DNA of 5,485 bases from Pseudomonadota bacterium (GTDB lineage: Bacteria; Pseudomonadota; Gammaproteobacteria; Xanthomonadales; Xanthomonadaceae): positions 1-5,485 of the forward strand of contig JAEWNA010000085.1 in NCBI GenBank assembly GCA_023392975.1, written 5' to 3'. Position numbers and translations under genes: made by a program. A model generated the notes under the pieces. The model was not told the DNA's origin, did no database searches, and saw nothing but the letters and a program-made list of their open reading frames with translations. Positions 1 to 4,538 of the stretch are shown here, piece by piece. The first letter of the stretch is position 1. Each line of letters opens with the position of its first letter.

Positions 1-483
1 TTCCGGCAGCGACGCCGCCGACCGCATCCGCGCCAGCTGCCGGGCCAGCAGGATCGGCACCACCCGCAGGTCCTTCACCATCACCAACAGCAGCCGGCGC
101 AGGCCCTCGGCGTTGCGCCCGCCGGCGTCGGCGGCGTGCAGCGTCCACACCTGCGCCGCGGCGCGCTGGCCCTCCAGCAGCGTGGCCACGCCGGGCCAGG
201 CCTTCGCCAGCCGCGGCCCGAGCCGGGCCTCCCAGTCGGGCAGGTCGTGGAGGATCGTCGCCAGCACCGCCTCGCCGTCGGCGTTCAGCGAGGCCAGCGC
301 ATCGAGCGTGTCCTGCAGGCGCGCGAGCAGGGCCGGGTCGATCGGCGCCGGCATGCCTTGCGCCGCCTCGCCCTGCCCCGCGCCGGCGGCCTCGGCCAGC
401 GCCTGGCGCCACGGCGCGGCCAGCGTCGCCACGGACGGCAGCGATGCGAGGGCGGACGGCAGATCGGCGGCGACGGCGGACAC
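1..483 (-). CDS. relA: RelA, (p)ppGpp synthase (stringent response), N-terminal part; C-terminal part lies beyond the left edge
   Basis: The 161 codons present read through the window edge without a stop. RelA makes (p)ppGpp on stalled ribosomes in the cytoplasm. The visible part is the N-terminal pseudo-hydrolase (HD) domain only; the synthetase, TGS and ACT domains would lie outside. Residues about 124-161 (NAEGLRRLLLVMVKDLRVV, then LARQLARMR and SLPE) align by memory with E. coli RelA NVRRMLLAMVDDFRCVV...LAERIAHLR...APE, at about the same distance from the N-terminus. The hydrolase site is degenerate: an HD pair survives (H79-D80 in ILHDLPDW), but the upstream YITHP-type histidine is absent and the LADRLHNMR motif of true hydrolases reads LARQLARMR. 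This fits a synthetase-only RelA rather than SpoT. The start is the GTG at 481-483: the frame is open upstream to a stop at 568-570 with no other ATG, GTG or TTG, and the next ATG (352-354) would remove 43 residues. The ribosome site is weak. Confidence 0.85.
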   Translation of the reverse strand, partial: MSAVAADLPSALASLPSVATLAAPWRQALAEAAGAGQGEAAQGMPAPIDPALLARLQDTLDALASLNADGEAVLATILHDLPDWEARLGPRLAKAWPGVATLLEGQRAAAQVWTLHAADAGGRNAEGLRRLLLVMVKDLRVVPILLARQLARMRSAASLPE

Positions 484-500
484 GCGCGGAGACCCGATGG

Positions 501-528
501 TTCCAACGGCGGGGGGAGTCCCTACACT
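501..528 (+). promoter_or_regulatory. candidate promoter for the 570-1067 secreted protein gene
   Basis: TACACT at 523-528 resembles a -10 box. TTCCAA at 501-506 is a weak -35 match (three of six), with a 16-base spacer. Transcription would start near 535 and give a leader of about 35 bases with AGAGG at 558-562. The site lies in the 86-base divergent gap shared with relA. The assignment rests on position and box resemblance only. Confidence 0.4.
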
Positions 529-569
529 AGCCTCGTCCCGCCGCCGGCGAAATCCCCAGAGGTCCCGTC

Positions 570-1067
570 ATGTCGCTGCATCGCTCCCTGCCGTCCCTCG
601 CGCTCGTCGCCGCGCTCGCGCTCGCGCCGCTCGCCGCCCGCGCCGAGAAGAAACCGATCGAACAGGACATGTCGCCGCAGGAGTTCCAGGCCGCCGGCCT
701 GGACAAGCTCACCCCGGAGGAGCTGGCGAGACTCAACACCTGGCTCGGCCGCAAGATCGACACCGTCGCCACCGAGGCCGCGGTCTTCGCCAAGGACAAG
801 GTGGAGCGCGAGAACCGCGGCTTCTTCAACTTCGGCTCCGACGAGCCGATCGTCGCGCACATCGTCGGCCCGTTCCGCGGCTTCGCCAAGAGCCGCGAGT
901 ACACCCTCGACAACGGCCAGGTCTGGCGCCAGACCGACGGCGCCGAACTGGTCGGCGCGCGCAGCGAGAACCCCGAGGTGCGGATCACCCCGAGCCTGAT
1001 GGGCAACAACTGGTACCTGGCGGTGAAGGGCTACAACACCCGCGCCAAGGTCGAACGGGTGAAGTGA
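570..1067 (+). CDS. secreted 165-residue protein of unknown function
   Basis: The protein has a typical Sec signal peptide: MSLHR, a hydrophobic Leu/Ala core, and likely cleavage after ARA at residue 25. A lysine/glutamate-rich start of the mature chain follows, then a short helical motif at about 39-59 (FQAAGLDKLTPEELARLNTWL region). A charged segment comes at about 60-85. The C-terminal half (about 94-164) looks beta-rich, with IVGPFRGF, LDNGQVWRQ and a basic end. The FxAAGLxKLTPEEL motif followed by a LDNGQVW module is a combination I associate with small periplasmic or exported proteins of Xanthomonadaceae, but I know no function. There are no cysteines and no membrane segment after the signal. 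The start is supported by AGAGG at 558-562, seven bases before the ATG. The gene is divergent from relA and convergent with the next gene. A periplasmic structural or envelope-binding role is only a guess. Confidence 0.82.
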   Translation: MSLHRSLPSLALVAALALAPLAARAEKKPIEQDMSPQEFQAAGLDKLTPEELARLNTWLGRKIDTVATEAAVFAKDKVERENRGFFNFGSDEPIVAHIVGPFRGFAKSREYTLDNGQVWRQTDGAELVGARSENPEVRITPSLMGNNWYLAVKGYNTRAKVERVK

Positions 1068-1102
1068 TCGCCCCGCGGGCGCGCGCCGCGCGCCGCCCCG
1101 CA

Positions 1103-1131
1103 GGCCTCCCGACGCCGCGCGCCGGGAGGCC
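1103..1131. terminator. GC hairpin between convergent genes, possible bidirectional terminator
   Basis: GGCCTCCCG (1103-1111) pairs perfectly with CGGGAGGCC (1123-1131) across an 11-base loop. It lies 35 bases after the stop of the plus-strand gene and seven bases after the stop of the minus-strand gene, which suits a shared terminator. Neither side has a T-tract, so strict intrinsic termination is uncertain. Confidence 0.5.
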
Positions 1132-1137
1132 CGGGCC

Positions 1138-1395
1138 TCAGTAGGCGACGCAGATCCCGCCGGGGTTCAGGTCGCAGACCTCCCACAGCGTCCAGCCGAA
1201 GTCGGGATCGCACATGTAGGTGATCTGCAGGTTCTGGCCGCGGGCGTTGTAGTACACGTCCTCGGTCTGCCAGGCGTTGGCCGAGGTGCAGGCGGTCGTC
1301 GGCGTCGGCCAGAAGCCCAGCGCCTGGGCGTCGCCGGCACACATCGCGCCGGCCAGCATCGCGATCGCCAGCCCCATCGTGGTCACGAGTTTCAT
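1138..1395 (-). CDS. small secreted four-cysteine protein (85 aa), paralogue of the gene at 4150-4398
   Basis: The product has a Sec signal peptide (MKLVTTMGLAIAML core, likely cleavage after AQA at residue 25) and a mature chain of about 60 residues. Mature cysteines are C36, C62, C74 and C82; C19 lies inside the signal and does not form a good lipobox. Key motifs are ACTSAN (35-40), YYNARGQ (48-54), YMCDPDFGWT (60-69) and CDLNPGGIC ending in VAY. The downstream paralogue shares CT-x-AN, YN-x-R, Y-x-C-x-P-x-[FY]GWT, CD and the G-x(0-1)-C-x(1-2)-Y end, so two disulfides are plausible. The start is the ATG at 1393-1395, preceded by AGAGAGGG seven bases upstream. A longer in-frame reading from 1674 is arginine/proline-rich and lacks a signal peptide at its start, so I rejected it. 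The gene is divergent from the S8 protease. Function is unknown; it may fall in a DUF6289-like group of small exported proteins, but I am not sure. An inhibitor or partner of the protease is speculation. Confidence 0.85.
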   Translation of the reverse strand: MKLVTTMGLAIAMLAGAMCAGDAQALGFWPTPTTACTSANAWQTEDVYYNARGQNLQITYMCDPDFGWTLWEVCDLNPGGICVAY

Positions 1396-1396
1396 C

Positions 1397-1409
1397 GAGA
1401 GTCCCTCTC
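1397..1409 (-). promoter_or_regulatory. mini-hairpin over the ribosome binding site of the small cysteine protein gene
   Basis: On the minus strand, GAGAG-GGA-CTCTC folds into a five-base-pair stem with a three-base loop, one base before the ATG at 1395. The Shine-Dalgarno GAGAGGG forms the 5' arm and part of the loop, so the fold would partly mask it. The stem is short and probably marginal in stability; regulation by it is inference. Confidence 0.35.
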
Positions 1410-1444
1410 TGTCGGATCGAACGCCGCCGGGGCGGGAAGCGCCT

Positions 1445-1469
1445 CCGGCAGTCGGCGGCGTCCTGCCGG
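1445..1469 (-). repeat. inverted repeat in the leader of the small cysteine protein gene
   Basis: CCGGCAG (1445-1451) and CTGCCGG (1463-1469) form a seven-base-pair perfect inverted repeat with an 11-base loop, 50 bases upstream of the ATG at 1395. It would be transcribed if the TACGGT box at 1482-1487 is used. It could be an RNA stem-loop or an operator; GC-rich DNA produces such repeats by chance fairly often. Confidence 0.35.
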
Positions 1470-1525
1470 CGTCCCGGTTCGACCGTAGCACAGCGGGGGC
1501 GCAAGCCGCGCCGCTCGTCGGGGAC

Positions 1526-1542
1526 CCGTGAAAAAACCGTGA
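1526..1542. promoter_or_regulatory. CCGTGA direct repeat around an A-tract, possible regulator site
   Basis: CCGTGA occurs at 1526-1531 and again at 1537-1542, an 11-base period (about one helical turn), with a run of six As (1531-1536) between. This is the only clear A-tract in a strongly GC-rich intergenic region, and it lies 50 bases upstream of the TTGACA box of the protease promoter. Two half-sites on one face of the helix suit an activator dimer or a nucleoid protein, but no family can be named. Confidence 0.4.
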
Positions 1543-1591
1543 TTCCCACGCCCCCCGTCTCGGAATCCGCGCGCGTTCCCGACGAACGGCT

Positions 1592-1622
1592 TTGACAGGT
1601 CGCCGCGCCCCGTCGATATGCT
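1592..1622 (+). promoter_or_regulatory. candidate sigma-70 promoter of the S8 protease gene
   Basis: A perfect TTGACA (1592-1597) is followed after 19 bases by TATGCT (1617-1622, four of six to TATAAT). The spacer is two bases longer than ideal, which often marks activator-dependent promoters. The start would fall near 1629, right at the first leader hairpin, and leave a leader of about 135 bases. Confidence 0.55.
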
Positions 1623-1629
1623 GCCGACA

Positions 1630-1648
1630 GGGGCGCACATGGCGCCCC
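1630..1648 (+). promoter_or_regulatory. first stem-loop of the protease mRNA leader
   Basis: GGGGCGC (1630-1636) and GCGCCCC (1642-1648) form a seven-base-pair perfect stem with a five-base ACATG loop. If transcription starts near 1629, this hairpin would cap the 5' end of the protease mRNA, where such structures commonly protect against decay. It is followed by CTT/TTCGCG rather than a T-run, so it does not look like a terminator. Confidence 0.5.
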
Positions 1649-1658
1649 TTCGCGTATC

Positions 1659-1699
1659 GGCCGCCCGGTTTCACGGATCACGAAACCGGAGGGGCGGCC
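1659..1699 (+). promoter_or_regulatory. second, larger stem-loop (or operator palindrome) in the protease leader
   Basis: GGCCGCCC (1659-1666) pairs with GGGCGGCC (1692-1699), and inside it GGTTTC (1667-1672) pairs with GAAACC (1682-1687). That gives 14 base pairs, a four-base GGAG bulge (1688-1691) on the 3' side and a nine-base loop. Read as DNA, CCGGTTTC-N9-GAAACCGG (1665-1689) is an eight-base inverted repeat of operator shape. It ends about 54 bases before the protease ribosome site (GGAGAG, 1753-1758). Confidence 0.55.
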
Positions 1700-1766
1700 T
1701 CAGACGCCAGGGTTCCAGGCGGCCGCGCGCGACCCATCACGCTCAAGCACATGGAGAGTTACGAGT

Positions 1767-3185
1767 ATGTCCACCCATCGCAATGCCCTGCGCCTGCTGG
1801 CGCTGTCCGTCGCCGTGTCCGGCGCCCTGCTCTCGGGTGCGGCCTTCGCCGCCGAACGCTTCGACGCCTCCGGCCTGGCCGCCAACGGTCCGGTCGACGG
1901 CTTCATCGTCACCTACCGCGACGGCAGCACGGCGCAGCGCGACAAGGCCCAGCTGGTGAGCCGCGTCGACGCCGCCGCCGGCCGCGCCTTCGGCCGCGCC
2001 AAGGCGACCACCATCCGCCACGAGCGCACGCTCGGCATCGGCGCCGACCTGATCCGCACCAACCGCCTGCTGGACCGCACGGAAGCCGAAACGCTGATGC
2101 GCAACATCGCGGCCGATCCGGACGTCGTGTTCGTCGAGCCGAACATCATGCTGCAGCCCACGCTGACCCCGAACGACACCTACTACAGCCTGCAGTACGG
2201 CCTGCAGAACGGCGTCGGCGGCAGCAACGCCAACCTCGCCTGGGACACCGGCTATCGCGGCTCGGGCAAGATCGTCGCGGTGATCGACACCGGCTACCGG
2301 CCGCACGTGGACCTGGCCGCGAACATCATCAACGGCTACGACTTCATCTCGAACACCACCACCGCCAACGACGGCAACGGCCGCGACAGCAGCGCGCTGG
2401 ATCCGGGCGACTGGACCACCGCCGGCCAGTGCTACGCCGGTTCGCCGGCCACCAACTCCAGCTGGCACGGCACCCACGTCGCCGGCACCGTGGCCGCGGT
2501 GACCAACAACGCCGCCGGCGTGGCCGGCATGGCCTACCAGGCCAAGGTGCTGGCGGTGCGCGCGCTGGGCCGCTGCGGCGGCACGCTCGCCGACATCGCC
2601 GACGCCGTCACCTGGGCCTCGGGCGGCACCGTCTCCGGCGTGCCGGCGGTCGGCGCCAACAAGGCCAGCGTCATCAACATGAGCCTCGGCGGCAGCGGCA
2701 CCTGCACCTCGACCTCGGCCATGCAGGTCGCGATCAACGGCGCGCTGAGCCGCGGCGTGCCGGTCGTGGTCGCCGCCGGCAACAGCAACGCCAACGTGTC
2801 GGGCTTCACCCCGGCCGGCTGCACCGGCGCGGGCCTGATCGTGGTCGGCGCGACCGACTCGGCCGCGAAGAAGGCGAGCTTCTCGAATTACGGCACGAAG
2901 GTGGACGTTTCGGCGCCGGGCGTGAGCATCGCCTCCACGCTCAACGCCGGCACCACCACGCCGGGCGCGGACAACTACGTGTATTACAGCGGCACTTCGA
3001 TGGCGTCGCCGCACGTGGCCGCGCTGGTCGCGATGATGCGCTCCAAGCCGAGCACCGACTGCACGCCGGCGGCCTGCGAAAGCATCATCAAGGCGAACGT
3101 GAAGCCGTTCGGCGCCACGCCGTCGCCGGGCCCGCTGGGCACGGGCATCATCAACGCCCAGGCCGCGATCAACGCGACGCCGTAA
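1767..3185 (+). CDS. secreted subtilisin-like serine protease (peptidase family S8)
   Basis: This is a complete extracellular endopeptidase precursor of 472 residues. The signal peptide is residues 1 to about 28 (hydrophobic core ALRLLALSVAVSGALL, then AFAA). An inhibitor-type propeptide runs from about 45 to 133, with FIVTY near its start and VVFVEPN near its end. The mature domain starts near 134. Triad: D174 (AVIDTG), H234 (WHGTHVAGT) and S411 (SGTSMASPH); oxyanion Asn N339 (VAAGNS). Six cysteines (222, 270, 313, 352, 432, 437) in the mature part suggest up to three disulfides. It resembles the Xanthomonas/Lysobacter extracellular S8 proteases. Unlike many of those, it ends soon after the catalytic domain, with no C-terminal P or PPC domain. 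The start is supported by GGAGAG at 1753-1758, eight bases before the ATG, and by the signal peptide. It has its own promoter and terminator, and probably exits by Sec plus type II secretion (inference). Confidence 0.96.
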   Translation: MSTHRNALRLLALSVAVSGALLSGAAFAAERFDASGLAANGPVDGFIVTYRDGSTAQRDKAQLVSRVDAAAGRAFGRAKATTIRHERTLGIGADLIRTNRLLDRTEAETLMRNIAADPDVVFVEPNIMLQPTLTPNDTYYSLQYGLQNGVGGSNANLAWDTGYRGSGKIVAVIDTGYRPHVDLAANIINGYDFISNTTTANDGNGRDSSALDPGDWTTAGQCYAGSPATNSSWHGTHVAGTVAAVTNNAAGVAGMAYQAKVLAVRALGRCGGTLADIADAVTWASGGTVSGVPAVGANKASVINMSLGGSGTCTSTSAMQVAINGALSRGVPVVVAAGNSNANVSGFTPAGCTGAGLIVVGATDSAAKKASFSNYGTKVDVSAPGVSIASTLNAGTTTPGADNYVYYSGTSMASPHVAALVAMMRSKPSTDCTPAACESIIKANVKPFGATPSPGPLGTGIINAQAAINATP

Positions 3186-3217
3186 GACCGTCGCGCGCGA
3201 AGACCGCACGACACGAC

Positions 3218-3241
3218 AGCCCCCGGCCTTGGCCGGGGGCT
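3218..3241. terminator. strong GC hairpin between convergent genes, bidirectional terminator
   Basis: AGCCCCCGGCC (3218-3228) and GGCCGGGGGCT (3231-3241) are perfect complements around TT, giving about ten base pairs with a tetraloop. It lies 32 bases past the protease stop and six bases past the stop of the minus-strand permease remnant, so it can end both transcripts. There is no strong T-run after it in either direction. Confidence 0.75.
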
Positions 3242-3247
3242 ATCGCT

Positions 3248-3871
3248 TCACTCGTAGCGCAGCGCCTCGATCGGATCCAGCCCCGCCGCCTTCGACGCCG
3301 GCATGATCCCGAACAGCACGCCGACCAGCGCCGAGAAGCCGGCGGCGGCGATCACCACCCACATCGGCACGTGCGCCGGCGGGAAGCCCGGCACCAGCGC
3401 GGCGATCAGCTGCGCCAGCCCGTAGCCGAGCGCGATGCCGATGACGCCGCCGAGCAGCGCCAGCAGGCCCGCTTCGAGCAGGAACTGCACGAGGATGTCG
3501 CGACGGGTCGCCCCCAGCGCCTTGAGGATGCCGATCTCGCGGGTGCGCTCGGTCACCGACACCAGCATGATGTTCATGATCCCGATGCCGCCGACCAGCA
3601 GCGAGATGCCGACCACGCCGGCGACGACCAGGGTCGCGGTGCCGGTGATCTTCTCGAACTGCTTGAGCACCGAGTCGGCGGCCTCGACCTTGAAGTCGTC
3701 GTCGTCCTCGGTGGCGAGCCGGCGCGAGGCGCGGATGGCGCGCTTGACCCGTTCGCGCACCGTTTCCACCTCGGCGAGGTTGGCGACGGTGAACGAGGCC
3801 ATGATCATCGGGTCGTTGCTGTTGCCCATCATCGCGCGGCCGACGTCGAACGGGATGATCGCGTAGTTGCG
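3248..3871 (-). pseudogene. 5'-truncated MacB/FtsX-type ABC transporter permease
   Basis: About 206 codons are recognisable, against roughly 400 in an intact permease of this kind. They hold the end of the periplasmic domain (YAIIPFDVGRAMMGNSND; DDDDFKVEAADSVLKQFE), then three membrane helices with the hallmark loop SVTERTREIGILKALGATRR, and the normal C-terminus (MPASKAAGLDPIEALRYE). The first membrane helix and most of the periplasmic domain are missing. Family resemblance stops at the Asn-Tyr near 3866-3868. Upstream the frame stays open to 4135, but only as Arg/Pro-rich sequence with no membrane helix or ATPase. A shorter product from the ATG at 3830-3832 (194 residues) is possible but would have lost one of four helices. 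No ATPase (MacB-like) or membrane-fusion partner gene is present here. Intact relatives export substrates or act in envelope stress with an ABC ATPase partner. I call it a remnant of a deletion or rearrangement; a frameshift or assembly fault at 3870 is the alternative. Confidence 0.75.
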
Positions 3872-4149
3872 GCATTTGTGACATGACCGCCGTCCGGGCG
3901 GCGCCGGAGGTCGCGCCGCCGTGCGCACGCGTCGCCGTGCGGGCGGCCACCTCGCGCCGGGCGAAGTGTGACCGTCCTGCCGGCGAAGGCATGTGCCGAT
4001 CGATGGGGCGACGCCGCGGCGACCGCGTCTCTGCGGTCGATCACCCTCCGGACAGGACACGCCCCGATCGATGCCGGGACGCGCCTGGTGGCCGGCGTCC
4101 GCCGGGCCCGCTCCGGCCCGGATCGGACGCGGCACTCACGGTCGATGCA
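3872..4149. other. 278 bases of GC-rich non-coding DNA beside the permease break
   Basis: No convincing gene is seen on either strand; the open frames are Arg/Ala/Pro-rich and lack start signals. It holds several short inverted repeats: GGCGGCGC/GCGCCGCC (3897-3904/3913-3920), CGACCGC/GCGGTCG (4020-4026/4033-4039) and CCGGGCC/GGCCCGG (4102-4121, listed separately). GATCGAT occurs twice (3999-4005 and 4066-4072 region). No insertion-sequence ends or target duplications are visible around the break near 3870. Confidence 0.6.
4102..4121 (-). terminator. possible terminator of the small cysteine protein gene at 4150-4398
   Basis: CCGGGCC (4102-4108) and GGCCCGG (4115-4121) form an all-GC seven-base-pair stem with a six-base loop, about 28 bases beyond the stop codon on the minus strand. 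No T-run follows, so it may act only as a transcript-end stabiliser. Confidence 0.4.
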
Positions 4150-4398
4150 TCAGTAGTAGATGCAGCCGTACGCGTCGCAGAACACGACGATCGTCCAGCC
4201 GTAGGGCGGCGAGCATTCGTAGATGCGCTGGGTGTAGCCGGTCCGGGGGTTGTAGTTCTCGACCGTGGCGATCTCGCCCTGGTTGGCTTCGGTGCACGGC
4301 GTGCCCGGCCCGCCGGGCAGCGCCGCGGCGCTGCCACCGATGCCCATGGCGACGGAGAACAGGGCGATCGCGGCCCCGCGGATCATGTGCTTGTGCAT
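4150..4398 (-). CDS. small secreted four-cysteine protein (82 aa), paralogue of the gene at 1138-1395
   Basis: The signal peptide is residues 1 to about 26 (basic MHKHMIRG, hydrophobic AAIALFSVAMGIGG, cleavage at SAA/AAA). The mature chain of about 56 residues has cysteines C35, C62, C74 and C79. Motifs are PCTEAN (34-39), YNPRTG (49-54), IYECSPPYGWT (59-69) and FCDAYGCIYY at the end. The C62-x11-C74 spacing and the GWT after C-x3-[FY] are identical to the paralogue at 1138-1395. The first-to-second cysteine gap is 26 here and 25 there, and the last loop is shortened (4 against 7). The start at 4396-4398 has a strong AAAAGGA ribosome site six bases upstream; the in-frame ATG four codons later lacks one. 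It lies downstream of hrpA on the same strand across 140 bases, so it is probably a separate unit. Function is unknown; a disulfide-stabilised exported peptide is all that can be supported. Confidence 0.82.
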   Translation of the reverse strand: MHKHMIRGAAIALFSVAMGIGGSAAALPGGPGTPCTEANQGEIATVENYNPRTGYTQRIYECSPPYGWTIVVFCDAYGCIYY

Positions 4399-4418
4399 GG
4401 TCTGTCCTTTTCATCCTG

Positions 4419-4438
4419 AAAACCGCCGGTCTCCGGCG
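4419..4438 (-). terminator. hairpin plus short T-run between hrpA and the small secreted protein gene
   Basis: On the minus strand, CGCCGG-AGA-CCGGCG is followed by G and TTTT: six base pairs, extendable by G-T wobble pairs, with a three-base loop and the T-run at 4419-4422. This is the most intrinsic-terminator-like element in the window. It lies about 100 bases past the hrpA stop but only ten bases before the ribosome site at 4405-4409. It could end hrpA transcripts or act as an attenuator in the small gene's leader. The rest of the 140-base gap (4399-4538) holds GC palindromes (for example GCGCATGCGC at 4481-4490) and a weak TACGCT -10-like box on the minus strand at 4504-4509. Confidence 0.45.
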
Positions 4439-4538
4439 ACGGGGACACCTGCGCCCCGCCGCCGTCGCCCGGGCCCGGCGGCGCATGCGCGGACGACGGG
4501 CCCAGCGTATCCGCAGCGCGTCTCCGCAGAGGCGACGC

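Larger units (their letters stand above)
1396..1766. other. 371-base divergent intergenic control region
   Basis: This is the non-coding region between the minus-strand small cysteine protein and the plus-strand S8 protease. It holds, in order: the small gene's ribosome site inside a mini-hairpin; a leader inverted repeat (1445-1469); a TACGGT -10-like box on the minus strand (1482-1487, preceded by TG as an extended -10 but without a convincing -35); an A-tract flanked by CCGTGA direct repeats; a TTGACA promoter on the plus strand; and two stem-loops in the protease leader. Reading frames crossing it are low-complexity Arg/Pro/Ala and show no protein-like features. Confidence 0.7.

Noticed and set aside
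1396..1674. An N-terminal extension of the small cysteine protein to an ATG at 1674
   Set aside because: It would bury the signal peptide behind 93 Arg/Pro-rich residues and ignore the AGAGAGGG ribosome site directly before the ATG at 1395.
1031..1681. A 216-codon minus-strand frame over the small cysteine gene
   Set aside because: It is out of frame with the signal-peptide-bearing 85-residue gene, Arg-rich, and overlaps the convergent secreted-protein gene.
1743..3209. A 488-codon minus-strand frame antisense to the protease
   Set aside because: Long antisense frames are expected opposite high-GC genes. The composition is Ala/Arg/Val/His low complexity, with no recognisable motif.
1592..3886. 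A 764-codon open plus-strand frame spanning the protease and beyond
   Set aside because: It is a frame shadow of the protease gene and the antisense of the permease. The product is Arg/His/Gly-rich with no domain, and the overlapping S8 frame has full catalytic motifs and a ribosome site.
3872..4135. An N-terminal extension of the permease to an ATG at 4135
   Set aside because: The added residues lack the expected first membrane helix and periplasmic domain and are Arg/Pro-rich. It is only an accidentally open frame upstream of the break.
3872..4149. An insertion-sequence scar as the cause of the permease truncation
   Set aside because: No transposase fragment, terminal inverted repeat pair or target duplication could be found around 3870.
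4481..4490. Palindrome GCGCATGCGC as an operator
   Set aside because: GC palindromes of this length are common in such DNA, and nothing else about its position supports a binding site.
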